The notes: generated by a model not told the origin, from the sequence alone. 64,000 nucleotides of DNA from Mycoplasma sp. CAG:776 (GCA_000438195.1 FR903053.1:10189-74188), one strand, 5' to 3'; positions 33,963 to 43,611 are shown, counted from the first letter of the stretch. Made by a program: numbers and translations.

Positions 33963-34541
33963 ATGTTTGATGCAATTGATGCTTTTATTGATACAACTTT
34001 ACAAGGACTAGGTGTATGGGGACCGATTGTTGGATGTTTCTTTATTTTAATTGAATCCATGGTTCCTATTTTACCACTTTTTGTTTTTATTACCCTTAAC
34101 TTCTTGGCTTTTGGGTCTGTTTTTGGGTTTATTATTTCGTGGATATTTACGTGTATTGGTTGTTTTATTTCTTTTTTACTTTTTCGATGTAAAGTTCAAA
34201 CTTGGCTTTTTAAAAGGATAAAAAAAGAAGGGCTTATTAGTGAAAAAACAATTAATATGATTACCAATTTAAAATTTGAACAATTAACAACAATTATTGC
34301 TATTCCTTTTACACCAGCTTTTTTGGTTAATATTGCAGCAGGATTATCAAAAATGAGTTATAAAAAATACTTAGGAGCTTTATTAATTGGAAAAATATTT
34401 TTAGTTTATTTTTGGGGATTTGTTGGGGTTAGTTTACTTGAAAGTATTAAAAATCCAATTTACTTAGTTCGAGTAGGAATACTTTTAATTCTCGCTTATG
34501 TATTTAGTAAGATTGTTAGTAAAAAATTTAAGATAGAATAG
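33963..34541 (+). CDS. DedA/TVP38 (VTT-domain) family membrane protein
   Basis: The 192-residue protein has about five hydrophobic segments. It carries the VTT/SNARE-associated Golgi-type core: ESMVPILPLFVFITLNFLAFG near the N-terminus, and later IPFTPAFLVNIAAGLSKM, where the re-entrant helix has the conserved F/P-x-x-P-x-x-x-x-N pattern. Members flip lipids such as undecaprenyl phosphate or phosphatidylethanolamine. Which lipid this one handles cannot be told. A TATAAT-like -10 at 33941-33946 suggests its own promoter. rmuC follows 10 bp downstream. Confidence 0.82.
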   Translation: MFDAIDAFIDTTLQGLGVWGPIVGCFFILIESMVPILPLFVFITLNFLAFGSVFGFIISWIFTCIGCFISFLLFRCKVQTWLFKRIKKEGLISEKTINMITNLKFEQLTTIIAIPFTPAFLVNIAAGLSKMSYKKYLGALLIGKIFLVYFWGFVGVSLLESIKNPIYLVRVGILLILAYVFSKIVSKKFKIE

Positions 34542-34551
34542 AGGTTTGTTT

Positions 34552-35640
34552 ATGGAATATATTATTATTGGATTATTGGTTGTTGTTATTTTATTACTCA
34601 TTATTAGTTTATTTAAGAAAGATAATCATTTAGAAGTAACAGATAGAATGAGTAAATTAGAACTTTCTTTAGTAAAAGAGATTGGCGAATTTAAAGTAAA
34701 TTTTACTAATGATTTAAGAAAAGATTTCGATACTTTAGATGAGAAAGTAGAAAGAAAACTAATGGAAATTAATAATCGGGTAACGGAAAGATTAGATCAG
34801 AATTTAGAGAAAACGAATAAAACTTTTGCTAATGTATTAGAAAGGTTATCTAAAATTGATGAAGCTCAAAAGAAAATTGATGGGTTAGGGGAAGATATTA
34901 TTTCGTTACAAAGTATTTTAACTGATAAAAAGACAAGAGGTATTTTTGGTGAAGTAAATTTACAATTTATTTTAGAAAATGCTTTTGGGGGATTTAATAC
35001 AGGTATTTATGATTTACAACATAAAATGAGTAATGGTTTTATTGCGGATGCTATATTGTATGCTCCTGCTCCACTTGGAACAATTGCAATTGATTCAAAA
35101 TTTCCTTTAGAAAATTATGAGCGAATGACGAATAAAAGTCTTAGTAAAGAAGAAAGATTAGTCGCTGAAAGACAATTTAAAATTGATTTTAAAAAACATA
35201 TTGATGCAATTGCAAGTAAATATATTATACCTGGTGAAACTAGTAATGAAGCAATACTTTTTTTACCAGCAGAAGCGATATTTGCAGAAGTAAATGCCTA
35301 TCATAATGATATTTTAAATTATGCTTATTCTAAAAAAGTTTGGATTACTAGTCCTACAACTTTAATGAGTACTTTAACTGTTATTGAGATGATTTTAAAG
35401 AATATGGAAAGAGATAAATATGCGAAAATTATTCATGATGAATTAAATAAATTATCTGTTGAATTTGCTCGATATAAAGAAAGATGGGATAAATTAGCTC
35501 GTAATATTAATACTGTTAGTAAAAGCGTGGAAGAACTTAATACGACCAGCGATAAGATTACAAAAAGATTTGATTCTATCAATCGGGTTGAGGTAGATAA
35601 ATTAAAAAATGAGGAACAAGATTTACTTGTTCATGAATAA
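34552..35640 (+). CDS. rmuC: RmuC family DNA recombination/anti-recombination protein
   Basis: The 362-residue protein has one N-terminal membrane helix, a coiled-coil region of about 80 residues, and then the RmuC nuclease-like core. The core contains TRGIFGEVNLQFILENAFG, ADAILYAP, IAIDSKFPLENYERM and the late WITSPTTLMSTLTVI. RmuC limits inverted-repeat recombination in E. coli; biochemistry is sparse. The ATG at 34552 after AGAGG is preferred to a TTG at 34546. It is co-transcribed with the DedA-like gene and followed by a terminator. Confidence 0.9.
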   Translation: MEYIIIGLLVVVILLLIISLFKKDNHLEVTDRMSKLELSLVKEIGEFKVNFTNDLRKDFDTLDEKVERKLMEINNRVTERLDQNLEKTNKTFANVLERLSKIDEAQKKIDGLGEDIISLQSILTDKKTRGIFGEVNLQFILENAFGGFNTGIYDLQHKMSNGFIADAILYAPAPLGTIAIDSKFPLENYERMTNKSLSKEERLVAERQFKIDFKKHIDAIASKYIIPGETSNEAILFLPAEAIFAEVNAYHNDILNYAYSKKVWITSPTTLMSTLTVIEMILKNMERDKYAKIIHDELNKLSVEFARYKERWDKLARNINTVSKSVEELNTTSDKITKRFDSINRVEVDKLKNEEQDLLVHE

Positions 35641-35652
35641 ATGAAAATTTAA

Positions 35653-35676
35653 GGATGATGAAATGTCATTCTTTTT
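35653..35676 (+). terminator. Terminator of rmuC
   Basis: GGATGA (35653-35658) pairs with TCATTC (35666-35671), followed by five T. It is directly upstream of the 23-bp repeat. Confidence 0.7.
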
Positions 35677-35681
35677 CAGAA

Positions 35682-35704
35682 GCAATTCCATGGTTTAACA
35701 AAAT
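35682..35704 (+). repeat. 23-bp dispersed repeat, copy 1
   Basis: The 23 bp at 35682-35704, with core AATTCCATGGTTTAACAAAA, are identical to 52102-52124. Both copies lie a few bases after the T-tract of an intrinsic terminator and precede an accessory gene in the same orientation. A partly conserved TTTTTCA lies upstream of each. Confidence 0.85.
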
Positions 35705-36679
35705 GATGAATATAATCTATATGCTGGAAAAGAATATATTTTAAGTCATTATGATACAATACTAACTAGGAGTGACTTTAATACAAGAATTACAGATATA
35801 ACAACAGAAACAATATATAAATCAAAAGACGAAAGTCAATATGATGAAGACGGAGAAGTATATTATTATGCTGGCAATCCAACAGATAATTGGATGTATT
35901 TTGCTGGATATTATTGGCGAATTATCCGAATCAATGGTAATGGATCAATTCGTTTAATTTATAATGGAAATGATACAAAACAAATTGGAGATAGTACTCA
36001 AATTGGTAATAGTAGTTTTAATAATCTAGATAATGATAATGCATATGTAGGATATATGTATGGAGACATTGGAGCATCTAGTTATGCTTTAACTCACATG
36101 AATAATAATGATAGCGTAATTAAAAAATTACTAGATGAATGGTATTATACGAATTTGAAAGATTATGATAAATATATTAGTTTAGAAACTAGTTTTTGTG
36201 GAGATAGAACCGTTTCTTCTTCTGATACTGGTTATGGAAATATTTCATCAGAATATGGTGCAAGCTTAAGATTGCGTTATTCAGGAGGAGCAAATCCTCA
36301 AACTTCCCCTGTTTTTAAGTGTAATGATGCTGATTTATATACTACAACATTAAGTAATAAAGGAAATAGAGCTTTAACTTATCCAATAGGATTAATAACT
36401 GCTGATGAAATTGTTTATGCTGGTGGTATGTACGCAGCTTTGAATGATTCGTTTTATTTGTTTAATGGTCAGTCATATTGGACTATAACTCCTCATAGTC
36501 ATGGGAATGCTTTTATTCCTTCGCTGTACAAAACTTATTTATTTGATTTAAATTTTGACAACGGAATTGGTTCGTCTGTATCTACCGCTTCGATAGGTGT
36601 TCGACCAGTTATTAATATAGCAAGTGATGTTGAATTAACAGGTAGTGGTACGAGTGCGGATCCATTTGTAGTAATTTGA
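35699..36679 (+). pseudogene. 5'-truncated surface-protein gene (DUF6273-like repeat family)
   Basis: The coding frame is open from codon CAA at 35699, right after a TAA inside the 23-bp repeat, to the TGA at 36679, but it has no start codon before the ATG at 35894. The upstream 65 codons are clearly coding (EYNLYAGKEYILSHYDT, EVYYYAGNPTDNW), so the gene has lost its 5' end at the repeat. The rest has FAGYYWRIIRINGNGSIRLIYNG and ends GVRPVINIASDVELTGSG. This is a pattern of extracellular proteins I associate with gut Bacillota and DUF6273-like domains. It would normally have an N-terminal pseudopilin-like or signal helix. It may be a relic or a silent cassette. Confidence 0.75.
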
Positions 36680-36701
36680 GTTGTAAACAAAATGTAAATG
36701 T

Positions 36702-36734
36702 AGAGTTATCTTGATGAAAGGTAGCTCTTTTTTT
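36702..36734 (+). terminator. Rho-independent terminator
   Basis: AGAGTTATC (36702-36710) pairs with GGTAGCTCT (36720-36728) using two G-U pairs, followed by seven T. Confidence 0.75.
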
Positions 36735-36789
36735 AAGGTGTTAATAGACGGATTTTATTTTATTTGATAAAATATTATTGGTGATATAA

Positions 36790-37716
36790 ATGATTAAAAC
36801 GGTTTTTATGGGGACTCCAGAATTTGCTGTTCCTATTCTTGATACACTAATTAAAAATACAGAAGTAGTCTTGGTTGTTACGCAACCAGATAAATATGTA
36901 GGAAGAAAAAAGGTTCTTACGTTTTCTCCTATTAAAGAAAGGGCTTTAGAAAATAATATTCCTATTTTTCAGCCTACGAAAATACGTTTAGATTATGCTG
37001 AGATTGAAAAATATCAACCCGATTTAATTGTAACGTGTGCTTATGGTCAAATTGTACCTAAAGGTGTACTTGATATTCCAAAATTAGGTTGTATTAATGT
37101 TCATGCTTCTTTACTTCCTAAATATCGAGGTGGTGCTCCTATTCAACATGCTATTATGAATGGAGAGAAAGAGACAGGTATTACCATTATGTATATGGAT
37201 GAAGGAATGGATACAGGAGACATGATTGAGAAAAAAAGTGTTTTAATAGAGAAAGATGATACATTAAGAACTTTAAGTTTAAAATTAAGCAAAGTAGGTT
37301 CTGCATTATTAGAAAGGGTACTTCCTAGTATTATTGATGGAACAAATAAACGAGTAAAACAAGAGGATAATATGGCTACTTATGCAAGAATTATTAAAAG
37401 AGAAGATGAACATCTTGATTTTCATAAAAGTGCTTTGGAAATATATAATCAAGTACGAGCTTTAAGCCCAGAACCTTTAGCTAATTTTATTTTGAATGGT
37501 GAAGAGATTAAAGTGATTGAAGGATATGTTGGTGAAGATACAAAAAAAGAAGTGGGATGTATTTGTGAGATTAAAAAAGATGCAATTGGTATAGCTTGTT
37601 CTGATAAAATTTATTATGTAACGAAATTAAAGCCTTTTAGTAAAAAAGAGATGGGTGTTCGAGATTATTTAAATGGAGTAAAAAAAGAGAACTTATTAAA
37701 TCAAATAGTAGAATAG
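36790..37716 (+). CDS. fmt: Methionyl-tRNA formyltransferase
   Basis: The 308-residue protein has the formyltransferase fold: start TVFMGTPEFAVPILDTL, catalytic loop with Asn-His in NVHASLLPKYRGGAPIQHAI, and Asp in MDEGMDTGDM. The C-terminal OB-like tRNA-binding domain (VRALSPEPLANFIL) is present. It transfers formyl from 10-formyl-THF to Met-tRNAi for translation initiation. It heads a housekeeping cluster that runs, with short gaps or overlaps, through rpe. No def gene is adjacent. Confidence 0.95.
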   Translation: MIKTVFMGTPEFAVPILDTLIKNTEVVLVVTQPDKYVGRKKVLTFSPIKERALENNIPIFQPTKIRLDYAEIEKYQPDLIVTCAYGQIVPKGVLDIPKLGCINVHASLLPKYRGGAPIQHAIMNGEKETGITIMYMDEGMDTGDMIEKKSVLIEKDDTLRTLSLKLSKVGSALLERVLPSIIDGTNKRVKQEDNMATYARIIKREDEHLDFHKSALEIYNQVRALSPEPLANFILNGEEIKVIEGYVGEDTKKEVGCICEIKKDAIGIACSDKIYYVTKLKPFSKKEMGVRDYLNGVKKENLLNQIVE

Positions 37717-37724
37717 AGGTTATT

Positions 37725-38450
37725 ATGAAAAAAGAAAAATTAAAAGAAGAAAAAGTGCCAAGTAAGTTTAAAGCATGGAAGAAGAAAATGAAAGAAACTC
37801 CTAAAGGGAGGGCTTATTTAAAACTTATTTATTGGGCTATTTTCTTTGCTATTTTATTTATTTTTTTAGTTGTTACAACTATGATAACAAGTGATTATAA
37901 TGCTCCTACTTCTTATGAAGATGGGTCCAAAGAAGAACCGGAAATACCTAGTGAAACAGAGTTTAATCCGGAAGTGATTTTAGATATGCAAACCAATTTA
38001 TTAAATGGAACTTATGATTATAAGTACTATATTGAAAATAGTAGTGGTAGTTATTTATTTGATGGGACTAAATATAATAATTATGAAGAAGGATATAAAA
38101 ATTATACAAATGAAAGCGGAAATGGAGTTATTAAATACTATAAAGATAGTACAGGGATATATCAGGTAAATGGGGAAGAAAAAGTTTTAAGTGATGCAGT
38201 ATATCAAAATATAGATACAAATTATTTAAATTTACGGTATGTCTTTGATATTATCAACCAGTTAGAATTGAAAGAAGACACTGGTAATTATGGATATCCT
38301 GTATATTATGGAGTAGATCCTTATTATCGCTATACCATTAATATTAGTAAAGATGAGACCAAAATTACAGATATTTCCATTGTTTCATTAGATGAGACCG
38401 TATCTTATTTGTTATCTTTTTCTAATTTAGAGGAGGCTCATAATGAATAA
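37725..38450 (+). CDS. Single-pass membrane protein with extracellular domain, unknown
   Basis: The 241-residue protein has a very basic N-terminal cytosolic part (about 35 residues, KKEKLKEEKVPSKFKAWKKK), one membrane helix (about 36-58), and an extracellular acidic and Tyr/Asn-rich domain of 180 residues. The extracellular part has repeated NxTY/YxYY patterns but no recognisable family. It lies between fmt and rlmN and overlaps rlmN by 8 bp, so it is expressed with translation and signalling genes. No lipobox or sorting signal is seen. Confidence 0.65.
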   Translation: MKKEKLKEEKVPSKFKAWKKKMKETPKGRAYLKLIYWAIFFAILFIFLVVTTMITSDYNAPTSYEDGSKEEPEIPSETEFNPEVILDMQTNLLNGTYDYKYYIENSSGSYLFDGTKYNNYEEGYKNYTNESGNGVIKYYKDSTGIYQVNGEEKVLSDAVYQNIDTNYLNLRYVFDIINQLELKEDTGNYGYPVYYGVDPYYRYTINISKDETKITDISIVSLDETVSYLLSFSNLEEAHNE

Positions 38451-39462
38451 TTTACTCGGAGTTACGAAAGAAGAATTAGAGCAGTATTTTTTAGATATTG
38501 GAGAGAAAAAGTTTAAAGCTACTCAAATATTTGAATGGTTATATCAAAAAAGAGTTTTTAATATTGATGAATTTAGTAATATAAAAAAAGAAATTAGGGA
38601 ACGTTTAAAAAATGATTTTAATTTGCATTTTATAGAGATTGAAAAGAAAGAAGAAGATGAATTAACTAAAAAATATCTTTTTCGTTTACATGATCAAGAA
38701 TTTGTAGAAGCAGTTATTATGATGCATGATTATGGAACAAGTATTTGTATTTCTTCGCAAGTTGGTTGTAATATGGGTTGTCGCTTTTGTGAATCAGGAA
38801 GACAAAAGAAAATAAGAAATTTAGAAGCTTATGAAATGGTAGAACAAATACTTGTTGTAGAAAAAGATTTAGGTGTTAGAATTAGTAGTGTTGTTATTAT
38901 GGGAATTGGGGAACCTTTAGATAATTTTGATAATATTATTTCTTTTATTAAGATTATTAACGATGCTAAAGGGATTCAAATTGGAGCTCGTCATATTACT
39001 TTATCTACTTGTGGATTGGTGCCTAAAATTTATGAATTAGCAAAATTACCAATTCAAATTAATTTAGCCATTTCTTTTCATGCTCCTAATGATACTTTAA
39101 GAAATGAACTCATGCCTGTCAATAAAGTGTATAGTATTCCCTTGTTATTAAAGGCAATTCAGGATTATTTACAAGTTACAAGTAGACGAGTAACGATTGA
39201 ATATGTTATGCTTAATAATGTAAATGATAGTAAGGAATGTGCGATAGAATTAGCTAAATTATTTCAAGGAATGAATATTTATGTTAATTTAATTCCTTAT
39301 AATGAGACAAATCATTTAGAATTTAAGAGAAGTAGTAAAAATAAAATACAAGAGTTTTATGATACTTTGAAAAAGGCAGGTATCAATGTTACAATAAGAA
39401 AAGAGTTTGGCTCTAATATACAAGCAGCTTGTGGACAATTAAGAGGGAGTATGAAGAAATGA
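38443..39462 (+). CDS. rlmN: Dual-specificity 23S rRNA/tRNA adenosine-C2 methyltransferase RlmN
   Basis: The 339-residue radical-SAM protein has the cluster motif C109-x3-C113-x2-C116 (GCNMGCRFC), the GEP motif in VIMGIGEPLDN, and the methylation Cys near the C-terminus in AACGQLRG. An N-terminal helical substrate domain is present. It methylates C2 of A2503 in 23S rRNA and A37 in some tRNAs. The gene order rlmN-prpC-prkC-rsgA-rpe is a classic Bacillota cluster and supports the call. Confidence 0.96.
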   Translation: MNNLLGVTKEELEQYFLDIGEKKFKATQIFEWLYQKRVFNIDEFSNIKKEIRERLKNDFNLHFIEIEKKEEDELTKKYLFRLHDQEFVEAVIMMHDYGTSICISSQVGCNMGCRFCESGRQKKIRNLEAYEMVEQILVVEKDLGVRISSVVIMGIGEPLDNFDNIISFIKIINDAKGIQIGARHITLSTCGLVPKIYELAKLPIQINLAISFHAPNDTLRNELMPVNKVYSIPLLLKAIQDYLQVTSRRVTIEYVMLNNVNDSKECAIELAKLFQGMNIYVNLIPYNETNHLEFKRSSKNKIQEFYDTLKKAGINVTIRKEFGSNIQAACGQLRGSMKK

Positions 39463-40211
39463 AATCATTTTATTTAACAGATACAGGAAGGGTAAGGACG
39501 CATAATGAAGATTCGGTTACTATTCTTAAGAATGCAAATAATGAATATTTGATGATTGTTTGTGATGGAATGGGAGGCCACCGGAAAGGGGAAGTTGCCT
39601 CTTCTATGGCAATTACTGCTTTGGGAAGTCGTTTTAATAAAATATCTAGTATTGGTTCAAAATTAGATGCGGTAAATTGGCTTAATGATACGGTAAACGA
39701 GATTAATAAGAATATTTTAGAATATGCTAGTAATAATCCAGATTCTATGGGTATGGGGACGACAATTGTTGTAGCACTTCTTACTCATGATTATCTTATT
39801 TTTGGCAATATTGGCGATTCTTCTGGTTTTGTTATGAAAAATGGCCAACTACATAAAGTTACAAAAGATCATACTTTAGTTAATTTGCTTGTACAAGCTG
39901 GTAATTTAACCGAAGAAGAAGCTAAATATCATCCTAAAAGAAATGTATTGATGAAGGCTTTGGGTGCTGCTAATACCGTGGAGTTAGATATTTTTGATGT
40001 GGTGGATATGACATTTGATTCTATTTTACTTTGTAGTGATGGTTTAACGAATATGCTTACAAAAGAACAAATTGAAAAAGTATTAAATGATAGAGAATTA
40101 GAAATTGAGGAGAAAGTAAGTAAATTGATAAGAAAATGTAATGCTAGAGGGGGGACTGATAATATTTCAGTTGCATATTTGGTTTATAATGAAGGGAGTA
40201 AAGAGTCATGA
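39459..40211 (+). CDS. prpC: PP2C-type Ser/Thr phosphatase PrpC/Stp
   Basis: The 250-residue protein starts MKSFYLTDTGRVRTHNEDS with the metal Asp of the PP2C family. It contains IVCDGMGGHRKGEVAS, FGNIGDSSGF, LCSDGLTN and GGTDNISV, the four metal-coordinating motifs. It dephosphorylates PrkC and its targets. The ATG at 39459 overlaps the rlmN stop codon by 4 bp and is the family start, although an upstream in-frame TTG exists. The next gene, prkC, again overlaps by 4 bp. Confidence 0.96.
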   Translation: MKSFYLTDTGRVRTHNEDSVTILKNANNEYLMIVCDGMGGHRKGEVASSMAITALGSRFNKISSIGSKLDAVNWLNDTVNEINKNILEYASNNPDSMGMGTTIVVALLTHDYLIFGNIGDSSGFVMKNGQLHKVTKDHTLVNLLVQAGNLTEEEAKYHPKRNVLMKALGAANTVELDIFDVVDMTFDSILLCSDGLTNMLTKEQIEKVLNDRELEIEEKVSKLIRKCNARGGTDNISVAYLVYNEGSKES

Positions 40212-41980
40212 TAATGAAAGGTCAGAAGATTAGTGATCGTTACCAAATTATTAAGTCTATTGGTGAAGGTGGTATGGCTAATGTTTATCTTGCTTATGAT
40301 ACAATCCTAGATCGAAATGTAGCAGTTAAAGTACTTCGAGGAGATTTATCAAATGATGAAAAGTTTGTAAGACGTTTTCAAAGAGAAGCTCTAGCTGCTA
40401 GTAGTCTTAGTCATCCTAATATTGTAGAAGTTTATGATGTTGGAGAAGATAATGGCGAATATTATATTGTTATGGAATATATTGAAGGGAAACATTTAAA
40501 AAATCTTCTTAAGAAACGTGGCAAGTTAACTTTAAGTGAAGCAGTAGATATTATGCTTCAAATTACAGATGGTATGGCTTCTGCTCATGATTCTTATATT
40601 ATTCACAGAGATATTAAACCACAAAATATTATGATTTTGGAAAATGGTTTAGTTAAAATTACTGATTTTGGTATTGCTATGGCGATGAATGCAACACAAC
40701 TTACACAGACTAATTCAGTTATGGGAAGTGTTCATTATCTTCCGCCAGAACAGGCAAGTGGTCAAGGTTCTACTTTACAAAGTGATATTTACTCAATGGG
40801 AATTGTGATGTATGAATTGATTACGGGTGAACTTCCTTTTAAAGGAGATAATGCGGTTGAGATTGCTTTAAAACATTTAAAAGAACCAATTCCAGATATT
40901 CGCGAAAAAGTTTCTAATGTTCCTAATAGTATTGTTAATATTATTAAAAGATCGACAGCTAAAAATCCAAAAAATAGATATCAAGATGCCAGAGAGATGC
41001 ATGAAGATTTGCTTACTTGTTTGGATGATACGAGAAGAGATGAAGCAATACTTAGTTTTAAATACCCTGAGTCAGATACAGATGATGCAAAAATTATGAA
41101 AATGGTTAAAGATAATAAAAAAGAAAAAATTGATAAAAAAGAAGAGAAGGCTCAAGATAATGAGGTTATTGCAAAGAAAATAACAGGTGATGATTTGAAA
41201 AAACAAAATAAATTATTAATTATCCTAGCATTTATATTTACGGGTTTAGTAGTTGGTATTACGGCTTTAATTGTTTTTATTCCAATGATTACAGGTAGTA
41301 AGCAAATTGAAGTTCCTGATGTTACAGACATGACAGTTAGTGATGCCATTGATGTTTTACAAGATAAAGGATTTGTTGTATCAGATGAACAGAAGGAAGT
41401 GGCTTCATCAGAAATTGAGGAAGGAAGAGTTGTTCGTACTAGCCCGGCAGTTGGTTCAAAGAGAAAAGATGGAACAGTAGTGACTTTATATGTTTCGATT
41501 GGTGATACACAAATAGAAATTGAAGATTACTCGGGAGAAAGTTATTTAGAAATTAAAGGAAAATTGGAAGCTTTAGGATTATATGTTTTAATTGAGAAAA
41601 AAGAAGTAGAAGAAGATGATGATACAAAATATGAAGATGGTGTTATCATCGATCAATCTGTAGAACCAGGAGAAAAATTATCAGCGGGTTCTAATATTAC
41701 TTTATATATTCCTGACGTGGTAACAGAATATCCTAATTTTACTGATGGAAGTTATACAGTAGAGCAAGTAGAAGAATTTGCAGAAACTTATGAGTTAACG
41801 GTTGATATTGAATATGTAGAAACAGCAGATTATGAACCAGATACCATTTATTATCAATCAAAACCAGAAGGATACCGAGTTGTAGCAGGTCAAACGTTTA
41901 AAATAAGAGTAGCAAAAGCAGTTCAAGCGGAGACTGGTGGCGAAGGTGAAGAGCCAGGTTGTGAGAATGGTTTATGCTAA
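40208..41980 (+). CDS. prkC: Membrane Ser/Thr kinase PrkC (PknB) with PASTA domains
   Basis: The 590-residue protein has an N-terminal Hanks kinase: glycine loop GEGGMANVY, VAVKVL Lys, HRDIKPQN with catalytic D135, DFG in ITDFGIAMA, and LPPEQASG. A charged linker, one membrane helix (about 337-362) and three extracellular PASTA domains follow (EVPDVTDMTVSDAIDVL, IEDYSGESYLEIKGKL, YPNFTDGSYTVEQVEEF). PASTA domains bind muropeptides or lipid II. The short C-terminal tail carries two Cys (GCENGLC). It pairs with PrpC and precedes rsgA, overlapping both. Confidence 0.96.
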   Translation: MIMKGQKISDRYQIIKSIGEGGMANVYLAYDTILDRNVAVKVLRGDLSNDEKFVRRFQREALAASSLSHPNIVEVYDVGEDNGEYYIVMEYIEGKHLKNLLKKRGKLTLSEAVDIMLQITDGMASAHDSYIIHRDIKPQNIMILENGLVKITDFGIAMAMNATQLTQTNSVMGSVHYLPPEQASGQGSTLQSDIYSMGIVMYELITGELPFKGDNAVEIALKHLKEPIPDIREKVSNVPNSIVNIIKRSTAKNPKNRYQDAREMHEDLLTCLDDTRRDEAILSFKYPESDTDDAKIMKMVKDNKKEKIDKKEEKAQDNEVIAKKITGDDLKKQNKLLIILAFIFTGLVVGITALIVFIPMITGSKQIEVPDVTDMTVSDAIDVLQDKGFVVSDEQKEVASSEIEEGRVVRTSPAVGSKRKDGTVVTLYVSIGDTQIEIEDYSGESYLEIKGKLEALGLYVLIEKKEVEEDDDTKYEDGVIIDQSVEPGEKLSAGSNITLYIPDVVTEYPNFTDGSYTVEQVEEFAETYELTVDIEYVETADYEPDTIYYQSKPEGYRVVAGQTFKIRVAKAVQAETGGEGEEPGCENGLC

Positions 41981-42801
41981 AAGGAATGATTGTTAAAAAT
42001 ATTAGTGATACTTACACAGTAAAAGTAGATTCTAAGCTATATGATTGTAAAGCAAGGGGTAAGTTCCGGAATAATGGTCTTACTCCTCTTGTTGGTGATT
42101 GGGTAGAATTTGATGAAGTAAATTGTTATATTTTAGATATAGAAAAAAGGAAGAATTCTTTATTACGACCTAGTATTAGTAATGTAGATATAGCTTTAAT
42201 TATTACTAGTGTAAAAAGTCCAGACTTATCACTTTATTTATTAGATAAACAAATTTGTAATATTAGTTTGATGGGAATTGAACCGGTTATTTGTTTTACA
42301 AAACTTGATTTACTAAGTGAAGATGAAAAAAAAGAATTAGTAGGTATTAAAAGTTATTATGAAAGTATTGGATATCAAATATTTACTAATGAAAGATTAG
42401 ATTTACTAAAAGAATATTTAAAGGGGAAAATAGTTGTTTTAACAGGTCAAACTGGAGCTGGGAAATCTAGTTTATTAAATGCTTTGGATGGTTCTTTGAA
42501 ACTCAAAGTTGGTGAGATTAGTAAAGCTTTAGGGCGTGGGAAACATACAACACGTCATACAGAGTTTTTTATGGTTGATGAGATATTGATTGCTGATACT
42601 CCGGGGTTTTCAGCATTAGATTTAAGTTCTTTTTCTCGGGAAGAAATTAGAGATTCTTTTGTGGAGTTTAGGCAAGAGACATGTGAATTTAGAGATTGTA
42701 TGCATATTAAAGAACAAAATTGTGAAGTGAAAAAGAGAGTTAAAGAGGGCAAAATTAAACAATCTAGATATGATAATTATTGCCTTTTTGTTGCAAAGTA
42801 G
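41974..42801 (+). CDS. rsgA: Ribosome small-subunit GTPase RsgA
   Basis: The 275-residue protein is a circularly permuted GTPase: an N-terminal OB fold, then G4 FTKLDLL, G1 GQTGAGKSSLLN, G3 DTPGFSAL, and a C-terminal zinc-binding helix domain C-x4-C-x-H...C (CEFRDCMHIKEQNC). It checks late 30S maturation. It overlaps prkC by 7 bp and is followed 8 bp later by rpe. This gene order is conserved across Bacillota. Confidence 0.95.
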   Translation: MLKGMIVKNISDTYTVKVDSKLYDCKARGKFRNNGLTPLVGDWVEFDEVNCYILDIEKRKNSLLRPSISNVDIALIITSVKSPDLSLYLLDKQICNISLMGIEPVICFTKLDLLSEDEKKELVGIKSYYESIGYQIFTNERLDLLKEYLKGKIVVLTGQTGAGKSSLLNALDGSLKLKVGEISKALGRGKHTTRHTEFFMVDEILIADTPGFSALDLSSFSREEIRDSFVEFRQETCEFRDCMHIKEQNCEVKKRVKEGKIKQSRYDNYCLFVAK

Positions 42802-42809
42802 GTGGAATG

Positions 42810-43445
42810 ATGAAAATATCAGTTTCTTATTTAAGTAGTAAGTTTAGTAAAAAAGAAACTTTGGAAAAAATTGAAGAGACTAGTGCAGATTATATTCATG
42901 TGGATTTAATGGATGGAGGCTTGGTTCCTAATAGGAATTTTAGTATGAGTGAAGTTTTCAATGAATTGAAGAATCATCAAAAACCGTTAGATGTACATTT
43001 AATGGTTTTTGATCCAATTCTTTATGTTCAAGATTTAGCAAAACTTCATCCAGAATATATTACTTTTCATATAGAAGCAACTAAAGATGTGATAGAAACT
43101 ATTGAGAAAATAAAAAAGCAGAATATAAAAGTAGGATTGTCTATTAAACCAAATACTGATTTATATGAATTGATGCCCTATTTATCTTTAATTGATTTAG
43201 TCTTGATTATGAGTGTAGAGCCTGGAAGGGGAGGACAAGATTTTATTTTGTCTTCTGTTAATCGTTTAGAGGAACTTTTAAAAATTCGTGAAGAAAATCA
43301 TTTATCATTTTTAATTGAAATGGATGGTGGAATTAATTCAAATACTATTCGATTAGTTCCAAAGTTAGATATAGCAGTTAGTGGTTCTTTTGTCTGTATG
43401 AGTGATGATTTTCAGTTGAGAATTGAAGAGTTGTTAAAAAAATAA
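42810..43445 (+). CDS. rpe: Ribulose-phosphate 3-epimerase
   Basis: The 211-residue TIM-barrel protein has the RPE landmarks HVDLMDGGLVPN (metal His and Asp), DVHLMV, VEPGRGGQDF and the phosphate-binding DGGIN near the C-terminus. It interconverts ribulose-5-phosphate and xylulose-5-phosphate. Two adjacent ATGs (42807 and 42810) lie behind AGTAGGTGG; the second gives better spacing. It is the last gene of the cluster, followed by 330 bp containing the small RNA unit. The sequence is somewhat divergent (YLSSKFSKKETL at the start). Confidence 0.88.
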   Translation: MKISVSYLSSKFSKKETLEKIEETSADYIHVDLMDGGLVPNRNFSMSEVFNELKNHQKPLDVHLMVFDPILYVQDLAKLHPEYITFHIEATKDVIETIEKIKKQNIKVGLSIKPNTDLYELMPYLSLIDLVLIMSVEPGRGGQDFILSSVNRLEELLKIREENHLSFLIEMDGGINSNTIRLVPKLDIAVSGSFVCMSDDFQLRIEELLKK

Positions 43446-43569
43446 TTGATTGTGTAAGTAAATGTTTGTTTTACTATTATTAGAAACGTTGAATAGTTGA
43501 ATGTTATCTAGTTGGTGAAAGTAAGAAAGATTTTTATTTTATGAAGTTGCAAATTAAAATGCAGGCTAT

Positions 43570-43611
43570 AAGAACACTATTGCTTGACAATGTTCTTATT
43601 TATGTTATAAT
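43570..43611 (+). promoter_or_regulatory. Consensus promoter with inverted repeat across the -35
   Basis: TTGACA at 43584-43589 and TATAAT at 43606-43611 have a 16-bp spacer, a near-ideal promoter. The -35 lies between AAGAACA (43570-43576) and TGTTCTT (43591-43597), a 7-bp-arm inverted repeat that looks like an operator. Confidence 0.8.

Noticed and set aside
43456..43480. Terminator after rpe (AGTAAA...TTTACT)
   Set aside because: The stem is short and AT-only, and the following sequence is ATTATTAG without a T-tract, so support is too weak to list.
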